DNA from: Lachnospiraceae bacterium
GTDB taxonomy: Bacteria; Bacillota; Clostridia; Lachnospirales; Lachnospiraceae
Assembly: GCA_910575005.1 (NCBI GenBank)
Contig: CAJTCL010000002.1
Coordinates: 124,001-188,000 of the forward strand
Length of the DNA: 64,000 bases
Direction: 5' to 3'
The notes below the pieces were generated by a model that saw only the letters and a program-made list of their open reading frames with translations, was not told the origin of the DNA and ran no database searches. Position numbers and translations under genes: made by a program. Shown here piece after piece: positions 54,728-62,609 of this stretch. Every line of letters starts with the position of its first letter. Position 1 is the first letter of the stretch.

Positions 54728-54776
54728 AGGGACTGTCGCATTAACAGAAATATAATAATGCGACAGTCCCTGTTTT
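54728..54776 (+). terminator. Rho-independent terminator of gltBD
   Basis: A perfect 16-bp stem (54728-54743 with 54756-54771) is followed by GTTTTG, 27 bases after the gltD stop. Confidence 0.9.
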
Positions 54777-54797
54777 GCAATTCCAGCTCAAATTTGT

Positions 54798-54914
54798 TCA
54801 GATTGTAGTTTGCGGATCCTCCTTGATCTCCTCTGGTTTGATTTTCAGCACCGCAGACAGGAATCCAATGCGGGCTTTTTCATCCATCATGATTTCCTTA
54901 AATGCGAAATCATT
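54798..54914 (-). pseudogene. Fragment of an Rpn/PD-(D/E)XK recombination-promoting nuclease
   Basis: Read on the minus strand, a 38-codon frame encodes [20 protein letters not shown], then [13 protein letters not shown] and a stop. This matches the N-terminal NDxxFKxIM...KxRxGFLSAVLxIxPEEI pattern I know from Rpn-type (transposase-associated) nucleases of Clostridia, which are ~300 residues. Everything after it, including the PD-(D/E)XK catalytic core, is missing. The fragment begins inside the stop region of the CDF gene, so it is a decayed remnant rather than a live gene. Confidence 0.6.
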
Positions 54915-55791
54915 GCTTCACAGGATTTACATGCACCATAATATGTTTTACTTTGGGAAAGTTGCGTTCAATACTGTCATGTACCTTCTGGGCCACTTCA
55001 TGAGTTTCCCAAAGTGAGCGGCTGCCATCAATGCGAATTTCTAAATCCACATAGATTTTATTTCCAAACATACGTGTGCGCAATAAATCAATGCCAGCGA
55101 CACCGTGGTGAGAGAGGGCACATTTCTTTAACTCTTCTTCTGTGGCATCATCACAAGCTTTGTCAACCATTTTATCTACAGCGTCTTTAAAAATTTCATA
55201 GGAAGCTTTGATGATAAACACACAGATTACAAGACTGGCAAGCGAATCCATAATCGGATATCCCATTCTTGCTCCAACAATACCGATTATGGCTCCGACA
55301 GAAGAGAGGGAATCGGAACGGTGATGCCATGCATCTGCCATCAATGCACTGGAATCAATTTTTTTGGCATAGAATCTTGTATACCAAAACATGGCCTCTT
55401 TCACTAAAATAGAGATGAATGCTGCGATCAAAGCAAGGATGCCTGGTATCACAGATGTGTGGTATTCGCCTAAGATCATGGCGGTCACTGCTGAATAGCC
55501 AATGCCAATACCAGTAATACAAAGAATCGTGGCCAGGACAATAGCTGCCACACATTCCATTCGTTCATGTCCATAGGGATGTTCTTTATCTGAGTCTTTA
55601 CCAGCAATTTTTATTCCTATCATAACCACAAAAGTGCTAAATACGTCTGATGCAGAGTGAACCGCATCGCTAATCATTGCCCCAGAATGGGCAAATACAC
55701 CTGCAAACAATTTAAAGACAGATAAGAGCAGATTTGCAATAATGGTGACAACAGATACCTTCATTGCCACTTGTTCAAATTGGTTTTCCAT
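54910..55791 (-). CDS. Cation diffusion facilitator exporter, probable Ni2+/Co2+ efflux
   Basis: Start ATG 55791 on the minus strand follows AGGAGGTAACTGTT. The 293-residue protein has six hydrophobic segments in the first ~210 residues and a cytosolic C-terminal domain. Metal-site residues are in ISDAVHSASDV (TM2) and DAWHHRSDSLSS (TM5 HxxxD type), with a His-rich loop DSDKEHPYGHERME between. CDF proteins export divalent metals in exchange for protons. The NiCo riboswitch in its leader points to Ni/Co rather than Zn, Fe or Mn. Confidence 0.93.
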   Translation of the reverse strand: MENQFEQVAMKVSVVTIIANLLLSVFKLFAGVFAHSGAMISDAVHSASDVFSTFVVMIGIKIAGKDSDKEHPYGHERMECVAAIVLATILCITGIGIGYSAVTAMILGEYHTSVIPGILALIAAFISILVKEAMFWYTRFYAKKIDSSALMADAWHHRSDSLSSVGAIIGIVGARMGYPIMDSLASLVICVFIIKASYEIFKDAVDKMVDKACDDATEEELKKCALSHHGVAGIDLLRTRMFGNKIYVDLEIRIDGSRSLWETHEVAQKVHDSIERNFPKVKHIMVHVNPVKQ

Positions 55792-55917
55792 AACAGTTAC
55801 CTCCTAAAAATGGTGTGATAGCTCTATGGCACTTGCTAAGGTGTGGGGGTTTGTTATTTAGAAAGATTAGAAAAGTTTTCGATAATAAAAACACCCACGT
55901 TCTCAGTAATAGAAGCT

Positions 55918-55992
55918 ACTGTCCCGCAGATGTATCATCCACTGTCGCTGCCTGCGACCCGGCTACACAGGTTATTTCCCGGCCTGTTCAGT
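55918..55992 (-). promoter_or_regulatory. NiCo riboswitch aptamer upstream of the CDF gene
   Basis: On the minus strand the leader carries the ordered conserved blocks of the NiCo (czcD) aptamer: ACTGAACAGGC, TGTAGCCGGG, GGCAGCGACAG, GATGATACATCTG and CGGGACAGT. The closing P1 pairs ACTG at one end with CAGT at the other, giving the expected four-way junction layout. These RNAs bind Ni2+ or Co2+ and turn on efflux genes. The expression platform was not resolved with confidence; a CAGTAG/TTACTG stem and a later T-run lie downstream, before the ribosome site. Confidence 0.85.
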
Positions 55993-56032
55993 TTGTACTG
56001 TAGATTAAATGCAGTGCAAAGAGTTTTGACTT

Positions 56033-56061
56033 ATTATACATTAATAATATGAAGTTTGCAA
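56033..56061 (-). promoter_or_regulatory. Promoter of the NiCo riboswitch/CDF transcript
   Basis: On the minus strand TTGCAA (56061-56056), a 17-base spacer and TATAAT (56038-56033), about 40 bases before the aptamer. Confidence 0.7.
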
Positions 56062-56270
56062 TGGGAAGGTACATTTTTTTATAGGAAATATATGTATTTA
56101 TATTATTTGTGGATTGTGGTTTCGTTTTATCTGTCAACAGGTAAAGTATCAATTTTATGAATATTAAATCCCAAAATCTCCATACTAAAGAATATAGATT
56201 TTACTATGCCAAAGCAGATCAAGGAGTGTTATCTGTGCTGGCTACTTTTATAGTAAGAATGGAGGAAACT
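56062..56270. other. Intergenic region before the sugar-binding protein gene
   Basis: No further gene is seen between the CDF promoter and the lipoprotein gene. The frame of the downstream gene is open from 56157, but only the last part near 56259 has a ribosome site. I saw no clear cre box or LacI-type operator, although this is where one would be expected. Confidence 0.4.
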
Positions 56271-57689
56271 ATGAAAAAGAGATGGATATCCGTTTTGTTG
56301 GCTGCTGCAATTGCAATGACCGCGGCAGCAGGCTGCGGGAGAAAAAAGGATCTAGAAAATGCAGACAACAACAATGCTACAAATGAAGGGAATACAGAAC
56401 AAAATGGAACGGACAATGTGACAGAGAATGAGACGGATGAAAATCAGACAGCGAACACAGAGGGAACCGTTTATTATCTGAGTTTCAAGCCAGAGCAGGC
56501 AGAACAGTGGAAAGAGTTGGCAGAGGAATACACCAATGAGACTGGCGTACAGGTGACAGTGGAGACAGCGGCCTCTGGTACTTATGAGTCCACTTTAAAA
56601 TCAGAGATGGCCAAGGAACAGGCGCCTACCTTATTCCAAGTAAACGGTCCAGCAGGACTTGCCTCTTGGAAAGATTACTGTTATGACTTAAAGGACAGCG
56701 CTCTCTATAAAAATTTAAAGGGCGATGAGTTTGCACTGATCAATGACGATGGGGAAGTGCAGGGTGTTGCCTATGTAATTGAAACCTATGGGTTGATTTA
56801 TAATAATGCGATTTTATCCAAATATTTTGCAATGGATGGGGCAAAAGTGAAAGATATTTCTGAGATCAATAGTTTTGCAAAATTGAAAGAAGTAGCAGAT
56901 GATATGCAGGCGCGCAAGGAAGAACTGGGGATTCAAGGAGTATTCGCTTCCGCAGGCATGGATTCTTCCTCAGATTGGCGGTTTAAGACACATCTGGCAA
57001 ATCTTCCCATTTATTTTGAATACCAGAATGATAAGATTGAGACTACAGAAGCCATCAAGGGAACTTATCTCGATGCATACAAAAATATTTGGGATTTATA
57101 TCTTGCAGATTCTACTGTGGAGCCTTCCATGCTTTCTAGTATGACTGGCGAGGATGCAGCAGCAGAATTTTCTATGGGTGAAGCAGTATTTTATCAAAAT
57201 GGAACCTGGGCTTACAATGACATTATTGGAAATGATGTGGCAGAGGAAGATTTGGGAATCATGCCGATTTATATTGGAGTTGGTGATGAGGCAAACCAGG
57301 GTCTTTGTACTGGTTCTGAAAATTATTGGTGTGTAAATAAGAAAGCTTCTCAGGAAGATATTGACGCTACCTTAGATTTTGTGGAATGGGTGATTACCAG
57401 TGACAAAGGAAGAGAATTTTTCCGTGATGAGATGGGATTTGTAACACCCTTCAAAACATTTACAGATGAATATCAGCCTAAGAATCCGTTGATTGTAGCG
57501 GCTAATGAATATCTTGAATCTGGAAAAAAAGCAATTCCGTGGGCATTCAGTACGATTCCCTCAGAAGGCTGGAAGAACGGCGTAGGCAGCGCCTTGCTGG
57601 AATATGCACAGGGAACTGGAGATTGGGAGGCAGTGAAGAAGGCGTTTGTCGATGGATGGGCTTCTGAATATAAGGCGGTAAATGAATAA
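56271..57689 (+). CDS. Sugar ABC transporter substrate-binding lipoprotein (maltodextrin type)
   Basis: ATG 56271 lies five bases after GGAGG; the frame opens 38 codons earlier without support. The 472-residue product has a lipoprotein signal with the lipobox MTAAAGC, then an N/T/E-rich linker of ~40 residues that spaces the domain from the membrane. The family-1 solute-binding domain follows (FKPEQAEQWKELAEEYT, APTLFQVNGPAGLASWKDYC, and GEAVFYQNGTWAYNDI, typical of maltose/multiple-sugar binding proteins). The LacI regulator and malQ downstream support a maltodextrin substrate. Confidence 0.9.
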   Translation: MKKRWISVLLAAAIAMTAAAGCGRKKDLENADNNNATNEGNTEQNGTDNVTENETDENQTANTEGTVYYLSFKPEQAEQWKELAEEYTNETGVQVTVETAASGTYESTLKSEMAKEQAPTLFQVNGPAGLASWKDYCYDLKDSALYKNLKGDEFALINDDGEVQGVAYVIETYGLIYNNAILSKYFAMDGAKVKDISEINSFAKLKEVADDMQARKEELGIQGVFASAGMDSSSDWRFKTHLANLPIYFEYQNDKIETTEAIKGTYLDAYKNIWDLYLADSTVEPSMLSSMTGEDAAAEFSMGEAVFYQNGTWAYNDIIGNDVAEEDLGIMPIYIGVGDEANQGLCTGSENYWCVNKKASQEDIDATLDFVEWVITSDKGREFFRDEMGFVTPFKTFTDEYQPKNPLIVAANEYLESGKKAIPWAFSTIPSEGWKNGVGSALLEYAQGTGDWEAVKKAFVDGWASEYKAVNE

Positions 57690-57719
57690 CACAGAGATGA
57701 TATGGATAGTTCAGAGTAG

Positions 57720-57741
57720 CTGGGGGCATTTTTGCCCCTAG
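57720..57741 (+). other. Intercistronic hairpin between binding-protein and permease genes
   Basis: GGGGC (57723-57727) pairs with GCCCC (57734-57738), with CT/AG flanks and an ATTTTT-containing loop. It has no T-tract. A stem here commonly stabilises the binding-protein mRNA or partially attenuates read-through, giving more binding protein than permease. Confidence 0.6.
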
Positions 57742-57833
57742 TGTACTGTCTCATTGGTATCTGGTAAAACTCTGCAAAATATCAATGATGCAGCACACGA
57801 GCAATGATTCTGTTAAGAGATTGTGAGGTAGGA

Positions 57834-58676
57834 ATGCAGAATTCATTAAAAAAATATTTCCCTATTTTTGCGTTTCCGACATTGTTGGCGTTTACCATTG
57901 GATTTTTCATCCCTTTTCTTATGGGAATATATCTGTCGTTTTGTAAATTTACCACTGTGACAGATGCAAAATTTGTGGGAATTGAAAATTATTTAAAAAT
58001 TAGCGCAGATCAAACATTTTTCCATGCACTTTGGTATACGGCTGCATTTACCATTATGTCTGTTATCTTGATCAATGTGCTGGCCTTTGCAGTGGCAATG
58101 CTTTTGACTAAGGGAATCAAGGGGACAAATGTGTTCCGTACGGTATTTTTTATGCCAAATTTGATTGGCGGCATTGTACTAGGGTATGTTTGGCAGCTTC
58201 TATTAAATGGTATTTTGGCAAGATTTCAAAAAACATTGACGTATAGTTCCACCTATGGCTTTTGGGGGCTGGTGATTTTGATTTGTTGGCAGCAGATTGG
58301 CTATATGATGATTATCTATATTTCTGGGATTCAAAATATTCCTGGAGAACTGATTGAAGCGGCTAAGATTGATGGGGCAAAGTCAAGCCAAATTTTATGG
58401 CATGTGACAATCCCTATGGTAATGCCATCCATAACGATCTGTACGTTTTTGACATTGACTAACAGTTTTAAGCTTTTTGACCAAAATCTAGCTTTGACCA
58501 ATGGAGAGCCTTCTAGTATGTCAGAACTACTGGCATTAAATATTTATAATACCTTTTATGGACGTACTGGTTATGAGGGCGTAGGCCAGGCAAAGGCAGT
58601 TGTATTTTTTATCTTGGTGGCCTTGATTGCCGTGGTACAGACTAGATTGACAAGAACAAAGGAGGTGCAGCAGTAA
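57834..58676 (+). CDS. Sugar ABC transporter permease (MalF-like)
   Basis: ATG 57834 after GAGGTAGGA is preferred over ATG 57804. The 280-residue protein has six predicted membrane helices. The EAA loop, which docks the ATPase, is ELIEAAKIDGAKSSQILWHVTIPM, seen at residues ~185-208. It pairs with the next gene, whose start overlaps its stop. The first helix begins near residue 11 (FPIFAFPTLLAF). Confidence 0.92.
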   Translation: MQNSLKKYFPIFAFPTLLAFTIGFFIPFLMGIYLSFCKFTTVTDAKFVGIENYLKISADQTFFHALWYTAAFTIMSVILINVLAFAVAMLLTKGIKGTNVFRTVFFMPNLIGGIVLGYVWQLLLNGILARFQKTLTYSSTYGFWGLVILICWQQIGYMMIIYISGIQNIPGELIEAAKIDGAKSSQILWHVTIPMVMPSITICTFLTLTNSFKLFDQNLALTNGEPSSMSELLALNIYNTFYGRTGYEGVGQAKAVVFFILVALIAVVQTRLTRTKEVQQ

Positions 58677-59515
58677 TGCAAGTAAGAAAAACAAGATATG
58701 GATGGGCGTTTACTTTGTTTTTTAGTCTGCTCTCACTGGCATGGGTATTTCCCATTGTGCTGGTATTGGTCAATTCATTTAAGAAGAAAGTTTATATCAG
58801 CCGCAGACCCTTTGAACTTCCATTGGGAAAAATGTTTGTGGAACTGGAAAACTATATGCGGGGAATGGAGAAAATCCACTTCTTTGATGCTTTTAAAAAT
58901 TCTCTATTTATCACAGTCTTCTCGGTGGCGGCTATTATTTTATGTACCTCTATGTGCGCCTGGTACATATCCAGGGTGAAGTCTGTGTTTTCCTCCGGTT
59001 TTTACTATCTGTGCCTGTTTTCGATGATCGTTCCATTTCAGATGGTTATGTTTACATTGTCGAAATTGGCAAATATGTTGCATTTAAGCAGTCCAATTGG
59101 TATTATATTAGTATATCTGGGATTTGGTGCTGGACTGGCAGTGTTTATGTTCTGCGGATTTGTGCGAAGTATTCCGCTGGAGATTGAGGAAGCTGCTATG
59201 ATTGACGGCTGTAACCCGATACAGACTTTTTTTGGAGTAGTATTTCCGATTCTAAAGCCTACTTGTATTACAGTGGCAATTTTGCAGGCTATGTGGATTT
59301 GGAATGATTACCTATTACCATACTTGGTATTAGATATTAAGCGCTGGAAAACAATTCCCATTGCAATTCAATATCTAAAAGGTGGATATGGGTCTGTGGA
59401 TATGGGTGCAATGATGGCGATGCTGGTGCTGGCAATTATCCCGATTATCATCTTTTACATGATCTGTCAGAAATATATTATTGAAGGAGTAGTGGCAGGT
59501 GCGGTAAAAGGCTAG
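58676..59515 (+). CDS. Sugar ABC transporter permease (MalG-like)
   Basis: The 279-residue inner-membrane subunit has six predicted helices. The EAA motif is EIEEAAMIDGCNPIQTFFGV, with the MalG-type ending PILKPTCITVAI. The RRPFELP segment after helix 1 is typical of CUT1 MalG proteins. The start overlaps the MalF-like stop by one base. No ATPase gene follows; the next gene is a LacI regulator. Confidence 0.92.
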   Translation: MQVRKTRYGWAFTLFFSLLSLAWVFPIVLVLVNSFKKKVYISRRPFELPLGKMFVELENYMRGMEKIHFFDAFKNSLFITVFSVAAIILCTSMCAWYISRVKSVFSSGFYYLCLFSMIVPFQMVMFTLSKLANMLHLSSPIGIILVYLGFGAGLAVFMFCGFVRSIPLEIEEAAMIDGCNPIQTFFGVVFPILKPTCITVAILQAMWIWNDYLLPYLVLDIKRWKTIPIAIQYLKGGYGSVDMGAMMAMLVLAIIPIIIFYMICQKYIIEGVVAGAVKG

Positions 59516-59554
59516 TGATTCGTTGTACTAGTTTAGAATAAGGTGGGACAAAAA

Positions 59555-60586
59555 ATGTTGACGATTAAAGATATTGCGAGGGAATCGGGCTATTCGGTCA
59601 GTACAGTTTCTCGGGTACTGAATAACCGCAATGATGTAAGTCCAGAAGCGAAGAGAAAGATAGAAAAGATCGTGGCAGCACATCATTTTGTCCCCAATAA
59701 CAATGCACGGCATTTGAAACAGACGAGCAGCAGGACAATCGTTGTTTTAGTCAAGGGCACTTCTAACATGCTTTTTTCCAGTATTGTGGAGCAAATTCAG
59801 AAAAAGGTAGAGATGACCAGATATCTGGTAAATATCATTTATATGGATGAGGAGGCAAATGAGGGGAAGGAAGCAATTGCCGTCTGCCGAGAGCGTAAGC
59901 CTTTGGGAATGCTGCTTTTGGGCGGGAATCCAAATTTTTTGGAACAATCTTTTGGGCATGTAAATGTGCCCTGTGTTTTGGTGACAGTTCGGGGCAATAA
60001 ATTTAATTTTCCAAATCTTTCCAGTGTGGCAATAGATGATGAGGCAGCAGCGGAGTTTGCAATAGATTATCTCTTTAGCCAGGGCCATCAAAAGATTGGT
60101 ATTTTGGGAGGAGATTTTGCAATATCAGATATCAGCCGTCAGAGATATCAGGGCTGCATACGCTGCTTTCAAAAATATGGTATGGAATTTGATAAGCACA
60201 GATATTATGAAAGCTCACGTTTTTCCTATCAGGACTCTTATGAGGCAATGAAGAGACTGTTCCAAAAAACCAAGGATCTCACAGTAGTGTTCGCAATGAG
60301 TGATGTGATGGCGATTGGTGCGATTCGTGCCCTGATTGATTGTGGCAAACGAGTGCCAGAGGATATTTCTGTTATGGGTTTTGATGGTATTACTCTGGCA
60401 GAATATTACAATCCAAAACTCACCACCATTCAGCAGCAGTATCAAATTTTAGCAGATAAAAGTGTGGAGATATTGCTGCAGAGTATCAGTGGCGGGCATC
60501 CGCCTGTTCATGAGGTGGTGCCATTTCATCTGTTTCAGGGGGAGAGTGTCAAAAAGCTGCAATCTGGTTTGGATGGCTGCTTCTAA
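59555..60586 (+). CDS. LacI-family transcriptional regulator
   Basis: ATG 59555 follows AAGGTGGG; a GTG at 59543 overlaps the site. In the 343-residue protein, residues 1-60 are the LacI DNA-binding region (LTIKDIARESGYSVSTVSRV, LNNRNDVSPEAKRKI, and the hinge helix NNNARHLKQ). The rest is a periplasmic-binding-protein-like sugar sensor (LLLGGNPNF, VAIDDEAAAEFAIDYL, MGFDGITLAEYYNPKLTTI). Its place in the cluster suggests that it controls the maltodextrin genes. Confidence 0.94.
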   Translation: MLTIKDIARESGYSVSTVSRVLNNRNDVSPEAKRKIEKIVAAHHFVPNNNARHLKQTSSRTIVVLVKGTSNMLFSSIVEQIQKKVEMTRYLVNIIYMDEEANEGKEAIAVCRERKPLGMLLLGGNPNFLEQSFGHVNVPCVLVTVRGNKFNFPNLSSVAIDDEAAAEFAIDYLFSQGHQKIGILGGDFAISDISRQRYQGCIRCFQKYGMEFDKHRYYESSRFSYQDSYEAMKRLFQKTKDLTVVFAMSDVMAIGAIRALIDCGKRVPEDISVMGFDGITLAEYYNPKLTTIQQQYQILADKSVEILLQSISGGHPPVHEVVPFHLFQGESVKKLQSGLDGCF

Positions 60587-60622
60587 AATAATTATATTAA
60601 AGTAACAGGAGGTATACGCGGT

Positions 60623-62122
60623 ATGCGTAGTAGTGGAATTTTAATGCATATTTCTTCTCTGCCGTCGCCCTATGGGATTGGCACTATGGGGAAGGAGGCA
60701 AAGAAGTTTGTAGATTTTCTCGTAAAAGCGGGACAGAGCTATTGGCAGGTACTGCCGATTTGTCCGACCAGCTATGGGGATTCCCCTTATCAATCTTTTT
60801 CTAGTTTTGCAGGGAATCCTTATTTTATTGATTTGGATATTCTTTGCAAAGAAAAATTGCTGAGAAAAGCGGAGTGTGTGGCATATGATTGGGGAAAAGA
60901 TCTGACAAAGATAGATTATGATGTACTCTATAAGAATCGGTACCCGCTGTTACATAAGGCGTTTGAGCGGTTTCAAAAAATGATTCCTGAGGATTATGAA
61001 GATTTTTGTAAACAACAAGAAGACTGGCTGGAAGATTATGCACTGTTTATGGCGCTGAAAGATACCCATCAGGGTGCAGCGTGGACCGAATGGGAGCCAG
61101 AGCTAAAGAAACGTGAAGAGAATGCGATCACACAAGCCAGCGAGGAGCTCTCTGGGGAAATTAATTTCTGGAAAATGCTGCAGTATCTTTTTTATAAGCA
61201 GTGGCACGATTTAAAACAGTATGCCAATGACAGGGGAATCCGTATGATTGGCGATTTGCCAATTTATGTGGCTTTGGACAGTGCAGATGTCTGGGCAAAT
61301 CCCAGACAGTTTTATCTTAATGAGGAGCTCTTGCCAATTGATGTGGCAGGATGTCCGCCAGATGCGTTTTCTGAAGATGGACAGCTCTGGGGGAATCCGC
61401 TGTTTCGCTGGGATGTGATGAAAGAAGATGGTTATCGCTGGTGGACAAGACGGATTGATAAGGTCTCTAAGCTATTTGACGTAGTTCGTATTGATCATTT
61501 CCGGGGATTTGATTCCTATTATGCTATTCCTTATGGCGATACCACGGCCAGAAATGGAGCGTGGAGAGAAGGGCCAGGGATTGAGCTGTTTCGTTGCATA
61601 GAAGAAAAGCTAGGAAAGTTGGATATTATCGCAGAAGATCTCGGCTATCTCACAGATTCGGTGCGCAAGCTGCTGGCGGATTCTGGTTTTCCAGGTATGA
61701 AATTGATTCAGTTTGCTTTTGACAGCAGGGAGGATGGAGATTATCTGCCTCACAATTATACCAGAAATTCTGTAGTTTATGCTGGAACTCACGACAATGA
61801 TACGATTTTGGGATGGATGAAAACGGCGCCCAGAAGTTGCGTTGCCTATGCAAAGGAGTACTTAAAACTGACCCAGGAAGAAGGCTATCATTGGGGCGTG
61901 ATGCGTGCAGTTTGGTCTAGTGTCAGCGATACAGCAGTTGTTACCATGCAGGATTTGTTGGGACTTAGCAGTGTGGGGAGAATGAATACGCCATCCACGC
62001 TGGGCTGTAACTGGATGTGGCGCATGAAAGCAGGTGCTATTGACAGTAAACTGACCAAGAAAATCCACAAACAGGTGGAATTGTATGGAAGACTGCCAAA
62101 GGAAACACAAGATAGTAAATAG
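60623..62122 (+). CDS. malQ: 4-alpha-glucanotransferase (amylomaltase)
   Basis: This 499-residue GH77 enzyme rearranges maltodextrins and releases glucose. The N-terminus MRSSGILMHISSLPSPYGIG and SYWQVLPICPTSYGDSPYQS are diagnostic. Catalytic residues lie in VRIDHFRGFDSYY (Asp nucleophile), IIAEDLG (Glu acid/base) and AGTHDNDTI (Asp). The length is that of the short bacterial form. It follows CAGGAGG and closes the import/breakdown cluster. Confidence 0.97.
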   Translation: MRSSGILMHISSLPSPYGIGTMGKEAKKFVDFLVKAGQSYWQVLPICPTSYGDSPYQSFSSFAGNPYFIDLDILCKEKLLRKAECVAYDWGKDLTKIDYDVLYKNRYPLLHKAFERFQKMIPEDYEDFCKQQEDWLEDYALFMALKDTHQGAAWTEWEPELKKREENAITQASEELSGEINFWKMLQYLFYKQWHDLKQYANDRGIRMIGDLPIYVALDSADVWANPRQFYLNEELLPIDVAGCPPDAFSEDGQLWGNPLFRWDVMKEDGYRWWTRRIDKVSKLFDVVRIDHFRGFDSYYAIPYGDTTARNGAWREGPGIELFRCIEEKLGKLDIIAEDLGYLTDSVRKLLADSGFPGMKLIQFAFDSREDGDYLPHNYTRNSVVYAGTHDNDTILGWMKTAPRSCVAYAKEYLKLTQEEGYHWGVMRAVWSSVSDTAVVTMQDLLGLSSVGRMNTPSTLGCNWMWRMKAGAIDSKLTKKIHKQVELYGRLPKETQDSK

Positions 62123-62205
62123 AGCAATGAATCATGCAATATACAAGTGAATAGATGTATCAGAACTGTGTTGTATGATAATATTTGACAATTTAGAACC
62201 CCACG

Positions 62206-62263
62206 AAAATAGATATTCAGACCTTTTAGATTTAGAGTAAAAGGAATGAATATCTATTTTTAT
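62206..62263 (+). terminator. Strong hairpin terminator after malQ
   Basis: AAAATAGATATTCA (62206-62219) pairs perfectly with TGAATATCTATTTT (62247-62260). Inside it CCTTTTA pairs with TAAAAGG. The T-rich end gives a terminator that also reads in reverse. Confidence 0.85.
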
Positions 62264-62538
62264 GAGAATGATACGCCCAAAAGCCACGAACAAAAAACGT
62301 TTTAGATGTGTATGACAGTTTGACAGGCATGTCTTATGGTGTAGATTTTGAATAGTTGATAATTTTTATAATTCTATCTTTATTTGCCTAAAATGTTCAC
62401 CAATATTTAATCATCAAAGTAATAACAATTTCAATGCTATTCTTGTTATTTATTATTTTTAAAAGCAGAGCTCTCTTCCATGTGATAAATCATTTCATCA
62501 AGATCAAACATCATATCAGCAAACATGTTAATTAATTG
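62264..62538. other. Intergenic region without a convincing gene
   Basis: These 275 bases, between the malQ terminator and the next promoter, are A/T-rich. A short minus-strand frame (62446-62577) exists but lacks a ribosome site. No other structure stands out. Confidence 0.4.
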
Positions 62539-62566
62539 TTGATTAATATAAACAATATGATATAAT
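62539..62566 (+). promoter_or_regulatory. Promoter of the repeat surface protein gene
   Basis: TTGATT (62539-62544), a 16-base spacer and a perfect TATAAT (62561-62566), 43 bases before the start codon. Confidence 0.65.
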
Positions 62567-62609
62567 TTTAAATGCATACGAAAAAGTTATTACAAGGAAG
62601 GAGAAATTT

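Noticed and set aside
62446-62577. 43-codon reverse frame (MHLKLYHIVY..., Met-rich)
   Set aside because: It overlaps the promoter of the surface protein gene and has no ribosome site; without conservation data I do not call it.
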